A stretch of DNA of 5,224 nucleotides from contig JAQGJO010000033.1 in NCBI GenBank assembly GCA_028290595.1, positions 1 through 5,224 of the forward strand, read 5' to 3'. A program made the translations under genes and the position numbers. Shown here piece after piece: positions 1-5,222 of the stretch (within the stretch, counting starts at the first letter, position 1; each line of letters opens with the position of its first letter). The notes under the pieces were generated by a model, which was not told the origin of the DNA, ran no database searches, and saw only the letters and a list, made by a program, of their open reading frames with translations. The stretch comes from Hyphomicrobiales bacterium (GTDB lineage Bacteria > Pseudomonadota > Alphaproteobacteria > Rhizobiales > Beijerinckiaceae).

Positions 1-963
1 AATTTCAATATCGGTCTGACGGCAGCATTGGGAACAGCGGCTGCCGGTTCACCGGCAATGGCGCAGGCCTATCCGAACCAGGACATTCGCTTCGTCTGCG
101 CGTTTCCGCCGGGCAGCGGGTCCGATGTCATCGTGCGCTATTATTCCGAGAAGATCCGGCCGCTCGCCGGCCGGACCATCGTCGTCGACAACCGGCCGGG
201 CGCCGGCGGCAATCTCGCCACCGAATACGTGTCGCGCGCCAAGCCGGACGGCTATACGATCTACGTGCACACGGGCTCTTCCGTGTCGGCGAACATGCAC
301 ACGTTCAAAAAGCCGCCGGTCGATGCCGGCAAGGCCTTGCAGGTGGTCGCCACCATCAACAAGCAAGCGTTCATGATCGTCGTGCATCCCGACAGCCCTC
401 ACAAGACGCTGCAGGACCTGACGAAAGCTCTCAAGGCCAAGGGCGACAAGGCGAGCTACGCCGCGTCCGCCACGTCAGGCAAGGTGCTGGCCGAGCTCTA
501 CAAGAGCATTGCCGGCGTGCAGGCGGTCGAAGTGAATTACCGGATGGCGCAGGATTCGCTCAACGATCTGGCGACCGGCGCAGCGGATTTCGGCTCGCAC
601 GATCCGCAATTCGCCCTGGCGCAGGCGGATCAGGGCCGGCTGCGTATTCTTGCCGTTGCCACCGGCGATCGCCTGCAATCGCAGCCGCAACTGCCGACCA
701 TGGCGGAAGGCGGCGTGCCGGGCATCGATCTCGTCGGCTGGTTTGCCGCCATGGTGCCGGCGGGCACGCCGCGCCCGATCGTCACTCAGATCGCCGGCTG
801 GTTCAATCAGGTGACGGGGTCGGCCGAGGGCAAGGAATTCCTCAACAAGTTCGGCGGCGATCCCTATATCAGCACGCCGGAAGAAGGCCAGGCGCGTCTG
901 CTCAAGGACATCCAGGCCTGGGGTGATTACGTCCGCATCGCCAAGATCGAGCCGCAAGGCTGA
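1..963 (+). CDS. Bug-family (TctC-like) tripartite tricarboxylate transporter substrate-binding protein, 5' end cut off by the window
   Basis: Periplasmic solute-binding protein of the Bug/TctC family, which binds small carboxylates or related organic acids for TTT-type uptake or sensing; the ligand cannot be told from sequence. The frame is open from base 1. The visible N-terminus is the hydrophobic, Ala-rich end of a signal peptide, with a likely cleavage after SPAMA (about visible residue 21). Aligned with the paralogue downstream, the missing part is probably only 10-15 residues and would carry the twin arginines just before NFNIGL. A TTG at 28 is in frame but lies inside the signal peptide, so it is not the start. 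The family's first ligand loop is seen as FPPGSGSD (visible residues 35-42), followed by NRPGAGGN. The C-terminus ends in KIEPQG. The usual second loop (GxGSxxHL) is replaced by SATSGKVLAEL. The paralogue follows 82 bases after the stop. No TctA/TctB genes are adjacent. Confidence 0.92.
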   Translation, partial: NFNIGLTAALGTAAAGSPAMAQAYPNQDIRFVCAFPPGSGSDVIVRYYSEKIRPLAGRTIVVDNRPGAGGNLATEYVSRAKPDGYTIYVHTGSSVSANMHTFKKPPVDAGKALQVVATINKQAFMIVVHPDSPHKTLQDLTKALKAKGDKASYAASATSGKVLAELYKSIAGVQAVEVNYRMAQDSLNDLATGAADFGSHDPQFALAQADQGRLRILAVATGDRLQSQPQLPTMAEGGVPGIDLVGWFAAMVPAGTPRPIVTQIAGWFNQVTGSAEGKEFLNKFGGDPYISTPEEGQARLLKDIQAWGDYVRIAKIEPQG

Positions 964-992
964 TTAACGACTGATCTGATTGCGCTGGCATG

Positions 993-1007
993 TGGGCACA
1001 CGTTTGC
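993..1007 (+). promoter_or_regulatory. candidate sigma-54-like -24/-12 promoter ahead of the second Bug gene
   Basis: TGG at 993-995 and TTGC at 1004-1007 have the total 15-bp length of the sigma-54 consensus TGGCACG-N4-TTGC, and the invariant GG and GC are correctly spaced. The bases between (GCACACGT) match the consensus only if shifted by one. A start about 12 bases after the GC would give a leader of roughly 27 bases, with the ribosome-binding site well placed. It lies in the 82-bp gap between the two Bug genes. Chance occurrence in GC-rich DNA is possible; no activator site was recognised. Confidence 0.25.
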
Positions 1008-1032
1008 GAGGGTATTCATCGAGCATTCTAAT

Positions 1033-1042
1033 AAGGGGGAGG
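1033..1042 (+). promoter_or_regulatory. ribosome-binding site that fixes the start of the second Bug gene
   Basis: The purine run AAGGGGGAGG ends 3 bases before the ATG at 1046. Its upstream AGGGG part gives a more usual spacing of about 7 bases. It supports ATG 1046 over the in-frame TTG at 980, which would add 22 arginine-rich residues ahead of the signal peptide. Confidence 0.75.
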
Positions 1043-1045
1043 CAC

Positions 1046-2035
1046 ATGAGCGGAGCATCTGGACTGACGAGAAGAGCGGTTTCTCTGGGAGGAGCAGCCG
1101 CCGGTGTTGCCGCAATGACGCGGGGCGCTGCGGCGCAGGAGTTTCCGTCTCAGGACTTTCATCTGGTCTGCGCCTTTCCGCCGGGCAGCGGCGCCGACGT
1201 GATTGTGCGGTATTATTCCGAGCGGCTGCGGCCGGTCGTCGGCCGTTCGCTGATCGTCGAGAACAGGTCGGGCGCCGGCGGCAATATCGCCACTGAATAT
1301 GCGGCACGGGCCAGGCCTGATGGTTACACGGTCTATGTTCATGCCGGCAGCGGTCTTGCCGCCAACATGTCTTTGTTCAAGAAGCCGCCGGTCGATGTCG
1401 GCAAAGCCTTCCAGGTGGTGGCGACGATCAATCGTCAGCCGTTCATGCTGGTGGTCGATGCCAAACAGCCGTGGAAAACCGTTGCCGAATTGACTGACTT
1501 TCTGAAGAAGAAAGGCGACAAGGCGACCTATGCCACCGCTGCGCCGACGGGCACCGTGATGGGCGAGCTCTACAAGGTGACTGCCGGGCTCAGTGCGCTC
1601 GAAGTGCCTTACAAGAATGCGATCGATTGCCTCAACGACATGTCGAATGGCTCGATCGACTACGGCATGCATGACCCGGTGTTCGCGCTCGCCCAGGCGC
1701 GCGAGGGCCGGCTGCGGATCCTGGCCGTGAGCACGGGCGAGCGGCTGAAGGCCAATCCGGATTTGCCGACGATGAATGAATCCGGCGTCAAGGGCATGGA
1801 CATTACCGGCTGGTGGTCGGCACAGGTGCCGGCGGCGACACCGCGTCCGATTGTCGATCAGCTGGCCAAATGGTTCAACCAGGTGACGTCCAGCGAGGAA
1901 ACCAAGAAATTCCTCAACGGCTTCGGTGGCGATCCGATGATCGAGACGCCAGAGCAGGGGCAGGCGCGGCTGGTGAAAGACGTCGAGACGTGGAAGGAAT
2001 ATGTCCGCGTCGGCAAGATCGAGCCGCAGGGATAG
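1046..2035 (+). CDS. Bug-family (TctC-like) tripartite tricarboxylate transporter substrate-binding protein with Tat-like signal
   Basis: A 329-residue periplasmic solute-binding protein, the normal length for the Bug/TctC family (about 320). The start at ATG 1046 is set by the purine-rich site just upstream and by the signal peptide beginning there. Residues 8-14 (TRRAVSL) resemble a twin-arginine motif; a Gly/Ala-rich hydrophobic stretch follows, with a likely cut after AAA at residue 30. The mature protein has the first ligand loop FPPGSGAD (44-51), then NRSGAGGN, and the conserved C-terminal KIEPQG. It aligns without gaps to the upstream protein (about 192 of 298 positions identical, counted by hand), so the pair arose by tandem duplication. 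As in the paralogue, the family's GxGSxxHL segment is altered (APTGTVMGEL). The ligand is unknown; changes between the copies near the second loop could mean different specificities. The gene ends 54 bases before the convergent VOC gene, with a strong hairpin between. Confidence 0.95.
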   Translation: MSGASGLTRRAVSLGGAAAGVAAMTRGAAAQEFPSQDFHLVCAFPPGSGADVIVRYYSERLRPVVGRSLIVENRSGAGGNIATEYAARARPDGYTVYVHAGSGLAANMSLFKKPPVDVGKAFQVVATINRQPFMLVVDAKQPWKTVAELTDFLKKKGDKATYATAAPTGTVMGELYKVTAGLSALEVPYKNAIDCLNDMSNGSIDYGMHDPVFALAQAREGRLRILAVSTGERLKANPDLPTMNESGVKGMDITGWWSAQVPAATPRPIVDQLAKWFNQVTSSEETKKFLNGFGGDPMIETPEQGQARLVKDVETWKEYVRVGKIEPQG

Positions 2036-2047
2036 CGTCGTGATATT

Positions 2048-2074
2048 GCGCCCGTCCTTTTTTAGGACGGGCGC
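2048..2074. terminator. hairpin between convergent genes, probable bidirectional terminator
   Basis: GCGCCCGTCCT (2048-2058) and AGGACGGGCGC (2064-2074) form a perfect 11-bp GC-rich stem around a five-T loop. It lies 12 bases after the stop of the second Bug gene and 14 bases after the stop of the opposing VOC gene, so it can serve both. There is no T-run after the stem on either strand; the Ts are in the loop. Termination is therefore inferred from position and stem strength. Confidence 0.65.
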
Positions 2075-2088
2075 GTCAAGCCGCAATC

Positions 2089-2631
2089 CTAAGCGTGCGC
2101 TGCCTGCAGCAGTTTCTCGCGCTTGATCTTCAGCCAGTTGGCGAGGCCTTCATGGGCTTCGCTCTTCTCTTTCTCCTGATATCCCGGCGGCTCGGTGCGG
2201 GTGGTGATTTCCAGGCGCAGGCCGTTGGGATCGAAGAAATAGATCGACTTGATGAACTCGTGATCGACGACGCCGAGCACTTCGACGCCGGCGGCATCGA
2301 GCCGCTGCTTCATCGCCTCGACATCGGCGACGCTCGGCACTTCGACGGCAAAATGCTGCACCCATTTGGGCACGTTGGGCGAGGGCAGCGGCATGGCGTT
2401 GTTGCCGAGATCGAAGAAGGCGATGTAAGAGCCATCGCCCATTTCAAAGAACAGATGGGCATAGGGGCCTGGCTCGCCGGTGCTCGGAACGGAATCGACC
2501 AGCATGCACGAGACCAGCGGCAGGCCGAGAATGTCTTCGTAAAAGGCGCGCGTCTCCTCCGCATCGCGGCAGGGATAGGCGTAGTGAAAAAGACCTTTGA
2601 TCGGAGACTTGGTTGGAGAGTTGGCCGACAT
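2089..2631 (-). CDS. VOC-superfamily protein with extradiol dioxygenase-type signature (glyoxalase/dioxygenase fold)
   Basis: A 180-residue cytoplasmic protein of the vicinal oxygen chelate fold, built from two beta-alpha-beta-beta-beta modules (about 12-75 and 89-145) plus a charged C-terminal helix (about 150-178). Likely metal ligands are H16 (GLFHYAYP), H93 (WVQHFAVEV) and E141 (LRLEIT), the order His-His-Glu used by type I extradiol dioxygenases. Residues 122-141 fit the PROSITE extradiol pattern as recalled: H124, I130-Y131, D134-P135, G137, E141. Tyr is exactly ten residues before Glu, as in BphC. Unlike BphC there is only one domain, and the second catalytic His (about 15 residues before the second ligand) appears to be N78. 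Many annotated 'glyoxalase' proteins share the FDPNGxxxE end, so ring cleavage is inference; an isomerase, lyase or fosfomycin/bleomycin-type role is not excluded. The start at 2631 is chosen for the AGGAG five bases upstream. The gene is convergent with the Bug gene and divergent from the hydrolase. Confidence 0.9.
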   Translation of the reverse strand: MSANSPTKSPIKGLFHYAYPCRDAEETRAFYEDILGLPLVSCMLVDSVPSTGEPGPYAHLFFEMGDGSYIAFFDLGNNAMPLPSPNVPKWVQHFAVEVPSVADVEAMKQRLDAAGVEVLGVVDHEFIKSIYFFDPNGLRLEITTRTEPPGYQEKEKSEAHEGLANWLKIKREKLLQAAHA

Positions 2632-2636
2632 GACAG

Positions 2637-2641
2637 CTCCT
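2637..2641 (-). promoter_or_regulatory. ribosome-binding site that fixes the start of the VOC gene
   Basis: AGGAG on the minus strand lies five bases ahead of the ATG at 2631-2629. The in-frame upstream ATG at 2688-2686 has no such site and would add 19 residues (MRATRTSSRQ...) without likeness to the VOC fold, so the shorter start is preferred. Confidence 0.75.
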
Positions 2642-2672
2642 GCGCGAAAATGAAAATGTTGCCGGGAGCTTG

Positions 2673-2710
2673 TGCGCGTCGCGCGCATTTCGTCAAGACT
2701 TGAGCCTCAA
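2673..2710. promoter_or_regulatory. cluster of small dyads in the divergent VOC/hydrolase intergenic region, possible operator/promoter
   Basis: The 165-bp divergent gap contains three symmetrical sites close together: TGCGCG-TCG-CGCGCA (2673-2687), CAAG-A-CTTG (2694-2702) and TTGAG-C-CTCAA (2700-2710). The last two share CTTG. A minus-strand TTGACG (2696-2691) could be the -35 box of the VOC gene, but the hexamer 17 bases on (ACAAGC) is a poor -10. A start near 2661 would agree with the chosen VOC start. A regulator shared by both divergent genes is a reasonable inference, but no known operator was recognised. Confidence 0.3.
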
Positions 2711-2733
2711 AACTGAGCCCCTGGGACAGTAAC

Positions 2734-2762
2734 TTTCGCTTCGCTCGTCGCCACGCTACAGT
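2734..2762 (+). promoter_or_regulatory. weak candidate sigma-70 promoter for the hydrolase gene
   Basis: TTTCGC (2734-2739) and TACAGT (2757-2762) are 17 bases apart. Both are only partial matches to the consensus. The position fits a leader of about 28 bases before ATG 2797. Confidence 0.22.
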
Positions 2763-2783
2763 CCTGCCCACATTGAACAAATC

Positions 2784-2790
2784 AGAGGAA
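2784..2790 (+). promoter_or_regulatory. ribosome-binding site that fixes the start of the hydrolase gene
   Basis: AGAGGAA lies six bases before ATG 2797. The in-frame TTG at 2773 would place this site inside the coding region and add only eight residues, so ATG 2797 is chosen. Confidence 0.72.
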
Positions 2791-2796
2791 CCGCCC

Positions 2797-3759
2797 ATGT
2801 CCGATACGACCGCCGTGCCCAAGATCGACCCGGACGCGGAACGTCTGTTGATGGCGATGCGCACCGCCAACCGGCCGCCGTTCGAGCAATTGACGCCGGA
2901 TCAGGCGCGGGCCGCCTGGCAGATGATGCGCAAGGCGATGAACCAGTTTGTGCCGCCGATGGCGGATGTGCGTTCCCTGGCGGCAGAGGGGCCGAACGGG
3001 CCGATCCCGATGCGTCTCTATCGCAGCCAGGCCGTGGCGGCCGATCGCAACAGCCCGGTGCTGGTGTTTTTCCATGGCGGCGGTTGGGTCGTCGGCGATC
3101 TCGATACCCATGACGTGCTCGCCCGCCATCTCGCCAATGCGGTCGAGGGCGTGTCGATCGCGGTCGATTACCGACTGGCGCCGGAGCATAAATTTCCCGC
3201 TGCTGCCGAAGACGCTATTGCCGCGACCCAGTGGATTGCGAAGAACGCACAGGAGCTGGGCGTGGATGCGTCGCGCATGGCTGTCGCCGGTGACAGCGCG
3301 GGCGGAAATCTCGCCACGGTCGCTGCTCTCGCCGCGGTGCGCGACGGGGCGCCGCGCATTCAGGCGCAGGCGCTGATCTATCCCACCGTCGATCTGCGCT
3401 GCGACTATCCGTCCTACGAACGCGTGGGGGCGGGCTATACCCTGACCAAGGCGTCGATGCATTGGTTCCGCGACCATTACCTCACCGATCCAAGCGAGAT
3501 CGACGATTGGCGCGCCTCACCGATCCGGGCCAAAAACCTAAGCAAATTGCCACCGGCCTATGTCGTCACCGGCGGCCTCGATCCGCTGTGCGACGAGGGC
3601 GAAGCTTATGCGAAGGCGCTGGAGCAGGCGGGTGTCGAAGTGGTGTTCCGGCACTTCCCCGGCCAGATGCACGGGTTCGCCGGCCAGTTCGGATTGATCG
3701 GGGCCTCCGAGACAGTGAGCGCCGAGATCGGTGCCTTCATCCGCAAGCAATGGGCCTGA
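2797..3759 (+). CDS. alpha/beta hydrolase, hormone-sensitive-lipase type (bacterial family IV carboxylesterase)
   Basis: A 320-residue soluble serine hydrolase expected to cleave carboxylic ester bonds of short or medium acyl esters or a lactone in the cytoplasm; no signal peptide is seen. The family IV hallmarks are all present. The oxyanion-hole motif HGGGW is at 93-97 and DYRLAPEH at 124-131. The nucleophile elbow GDSAGG (165-170) has S167. The acid is D262 in GGLDPLCDEG, and the base is H292 in GQMHGF. The triad is thus S167-D262-H292 and looks intact. The N-terminal 70 residues match the usual helical cap, and the length is typical (300-320). The GDSAGG elbow points to the esterase subgroup carrying that motif. 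The gene is divergent from the VOC gene and followed by a hairpin, so it is probably its own transcription unit. The true substrate is unknown; nearby oxidative enzymes suggest an ester or lactone intermediate, which is inference. Confidence 0.95.
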   Translation: MSDTTAVPKIDPDAERLLMAMRTANRPPFEQLTPDQARAAWQMMRKAMNQFVPPMADVRSLAAEGPNGPIPMRLYRSQAVAADRNSPVLVFFHGGGWVVGDLDTHDVLARHLANAVEGVSIAVDYRLAPEHKFPAAAEDAIAATQWIAKNAQELGVDASRMAVAGDSAGGNLATVAALAAVRDGAPRIQAQALIYPTVDLRCDYPSYERVGAGYTLTKASMHWFRDHYLTDPSEIDDWRASPIRAKNLSKLPPAYVVTGGLDPLCDEGEAYAKALEQAGVEVVFRHFPGQMHGFAGQFGLIGASETVSAEIGAFIRKQWA

Positions 3760-3787
3760 TCTAGGTCTCATCACGCAGAGGATCTGG

Positions 3788-3812
3788 ACAATGGGCACGC
3801 TTTGCCCATTGT
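3788..3812 (+). terminator. perfect 10-bp hairpin after the hydrolase gene, probable terminator
   Basis: ACAATGGGCA (3788-3797) pairs fully with TGCCCATTGT (3803-3812) around the loop CGCTT, 28 bases after the hydrolase stop. T-rich runs follow after a gap (CTTTT at 3822-3827, TTTT at 3831-3834). A smaller hairpin, GCTTT/AAAGC (3829-3846), is followed by ATCTTTTT and may act as a second, weaker stop. Together they separate the hydrolase from the flavin oxidoreductase gene. Confidence 0.6.
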
Positions 3813-3919
3813 GCATGCGTCTCTTTTGGCTTTTGCATGTCAAAGCATCTTTTTGGCGGATGTGCGTTGCCTTACACTGCCCCAGATCTTATTGGCTGAC
3901 CGGAGCACCTGCCCGGCGC

Positions 3920-3926
3920 AAGGAGA
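3920..3926 (+). promoter_or_regulatory. ribosome-binding site of the LLM oxidoreductase gene
   Basis: AAGGAGA is six bases before ATG 3933, a near-ideal site that confirms this start. In the gap before it (3847-3919) no convincing -35/-10 pair was found. Confidence 0.75.
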
Positions 3927-3932
3927 GCGTTT

Positions 3933-5000
3933 ATGGAATTCGGTATCTGGTCGAATGGTTTCAGGCCTCACACGTCGCCGGCGCAGACCTATGAAGAGGA
4001 TCTTTTCGAAATCGTTCTGGCCGACAAACTCGGCTTTCGCGACGCCTATATCAGCGAGCATCACGGCGAGGCTGTCTATCTCGACAAGGTCGACACGCTG
4101 CCGGTTCCCGAACTGCTGATGTGCAAGGCGGCGGCGCTGACCAAAAACATTCGCATGGGCGCCGCCATCAAGATCGCGCATCTGCAGCATCCCGTCGATG
4201 TCGCGATCCAGGCCGCGGTGACCGAACATCTTCTCGGCAAGGGGCGGTTCATTTTCGGCTTCGGTTCCGGCGTGCCGACGGCTGTGTTCTGCGAAGAGCG
4301 CGGTCTCAGCTTCGAGGACCGGCACGAGCGTCTTGCCGAATCTCTCGAACTCATCATGAAATGCTGGACCAGCAAAGAGCCGTTCGACTGGAACGGCAAG
4401 CATTGGAAAGGGAAGGGGATCGTCGCAACGCCGCGTCCTGCCTCTGAGCCGCATATGCCGATGGCGACGGCGACGGATTCCGACGGCATGATCAAGTTCT
4501 GCGGCGAGAACGGCCATACGCTGCTATCGGCGTTTCTTGAGCCGGCGGCACGGCTGCGGGTCAAGTCGGAGAAATATTGCGCCGCCGCCGATGCGGTCGG
4601 CCGCAAGAATCCGCGCCGCAATATTTCGGTGTCGAAATACATCTATCTCGCCGACAGCCTGGAAGAAGCGATCGAGGATCTACGGCCGGCGGCAAATTAC
4701 GAACTCAGCTTCCAGGCTGCGCGTGGCCTGCTGCACTTCGCCAGAACCGTCTACAAGCTACCGATCGTCGGCGACACGATCACCATCGAGGATATGGTCA
4801 ACGGTGGCTGCTACACGCTCGGTACGCCGGATCAGGTGACCGAACAGATCATCAAGCACTATGAGGAATCCGGCGGCTTCGGCACCTTGCTGCTGATTGC
4901 CGGCAAGTCCTGGGCGACGCGGGAGAAGCGGACGCGGTCGATGACCCTGTTCATGGATAAAGTTGCGCCGCGCCTGCGCGGGCTGGATCCCGTGACCTGA
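3933..5000 (+). CDS. LLM class (luciferase-like) flavin-dependent oxidoreductase
   Basis: A 355-residue cytoplasmic protein of the bacterial luciferase superfamily (TIM barrel), which uses reduced flavin and oxygen to hydroxylate, epoxidise or Baeyer-Villiger-oxidise an organic substrate. Family marks in order: the first strand MEFGIWSNGF (1-10); SEHHG (41-45), the conserved acidic-His-His segment near the flavin/substrate site; GRFIFGFGSG (about 104-113), the family's glycine-rich strand; RHERLAESLELI (130-141) with the following Trp; PHMPM (173-177), the usual PxxP strand; and GTPDQVTEQI (297-306), typical of the C-terminal part. The length is normal for monooxygenases of the luciferase/limonene-monooxygenase type. 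Such enzymes generally need a flavin reductase partner or F420; none is encoded in the window. The substrate is unknown. A hairpin-bounded leader upstream and a compound hairpin downstream suggest a single-gene unit. Confidence 0.93.
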   Translation: MEFGIWSNGFRPHTSPAQTYEEDLFEIVLADKLGFRDAYISEHHGEAVYLDKVDTLPVPELLMCKAAALTKNIRMGAAIKIAHLQHPVDVAIQAAVTEHLLGKGRFIFGFGSGVPTAVFCEERGLSFEDRHERLAESLELIMKCWTSKEPFDWNGKHWKGKGIVATPRPASEPHMPMATATDSDGMIKFCGENGHTLLSAFLEPAARLRVKSEKYCAAADAVGRKNPRRNISVSKYIYLADSLEEAIEDLRPAANYELSFQAARGLLHFARTVYKLPIVGDTITIEDMVNGGCYTLGTPDQVTEQIIKHYEESGGFGTLLLIAGKSWATREKRTRSMTLFMDKVAPRLRGLDPVT

Positions 5001-5018
5001 AGCAGAAGCCGGCGGATA

Positions 5019-5065
5019 AGAGTTGCCGGTACGATCGGCGAGATTGGATCGAGCCGGACAACTCT
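5019..5065 (+). terminator. compound stem-loop after the LLM gene, possible terminator
   Basis: AGAGTTGCCGG (5019-5029) pairs with CCGGACAACTCT (5054-5065), leaving one bulged A at 5058 (11 bp). Inside, after a 2x2 internal loop, CGATC (5032-5036) pairs with GATCG (5047-5051) around a 10-base loop. It starts 18 bases after the stop. Only ATTTG follows, so there is no real U-tract; it may instead be a transcript-end stabiliser or a structured element. Confidence 0.45.
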
Positions 5066-5100
5066 ATTTGTGGGATATCGATTATCGCGAAGCCGGCCAA

Positions 5101-5121
5101 CGCCGATTTCTATAATCGGTG
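5101..5121. other. small stem-loop in the 3' non-coding region
   Basis: CGCCGATT (5101-5108) pairs with AATCGGTG (5114-5121) around TCTAT: 6 Watson-Crick pairs, one G-U and one closing C-G. It lies between the compound hairpin and the AT-rich segment. It could be a second terminator element; no U-tract follows on the plus strand. Confidence 0.35.
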
Positions 5122-5177
5122 GCGGGTGACCTGAATTTAACAATAGATTCTTGATGTTATCATGTAATTAATTGCAC

Positions 5178-5222
5178 TTGACAGCCTTAACTGTCAGGAC
5201 TAGTTCGGTATGCGACTAGTTC
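5178..5222. promoter_or_regulatory. putative control region of a gene beyond the right edge: TTGACA box, inverted repeat and tandem 9-bp repeat
   Basis: TTGACA (5178-5183) is a perfect -35 hexamer. The hexamer 17 bases on, TAGTTC (5201-5206), is a poor -10. TGACAG (5179-5184) and CTGTCA (5191-5196) form a perfect inverted repeat overlapping the -35 box. GACTAGTTC occurs twice, at 5198-5206 and 5214-5222 (16-bp period, about one and a half helical turns), each containing the palindrome ACTAGT. The flanking DNA (5132-5195) is much richer in A and T than the rest of the window. Such symmetrical sites over a -35 box are typical of repressor operators (for instance TetR-like), but the regulator is not identifiable here. 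Confidence 0.45.

Noticed and set aside
28..30. TTG as the start of the first Bug protein
   Set aside because: The frame is open upstream to base 1 and encodes more of the signal peptide, so the gene begins before the window.
980..1045. Upstream TTG start for the second Bug gene (22 extra residues)
   Set aside because: No good ribosome-binding site, and it would bury the Tat-like signal peptide; ATG 1046 has a strong site.
1028..2086. Long minus-strand open frame (352 codons) opposite the second Bug gene
   Set aside because: It mirrors a clearly conserved Bug gene; its translation is Arg/His-rich without family likeness. Such frames arise in GC-rich DNA from codon bias.
2095..2703. Plus-strand open frame of 202 codons opposite the VOC gene
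   Set aside because: The minus strand encodes a convincing VOC fold with a metal-ligand pattern and a good ribosome-binding site; the plus-strand frame has neither.
3829..3854. GCTTT/AAAGC hairpin followed by ATCTTTTT as an independent terminator
   Set aside because: The stem has only five pairs, three of them A-T; mentioned only as a possible helper to the hairpin at 3788-3812.
3840..4517. Minus-strand open frame of 225 codons overlapping the LLM gene start
   Set aside because: Shadow of the LLM frame; composition is Arg/His/Ala-rich and no domain is recognisable.
4859..5143. Minus-strand open frame of 94 codons over the LLM 3' end and the hairpin region
   Set aside because: Most of it is antisense to the LLM C-terminus, with no ribosome-binding site seen and no known motif.
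5136..5177. Palindromes TGAT-GTT-ATCA and AATTAATT in the AT-rich tail as specific binding sites
   Set aside because: Short symmetrical words are expected by chance in AT-rich DNA; there is nothing to tie them to a regulator.
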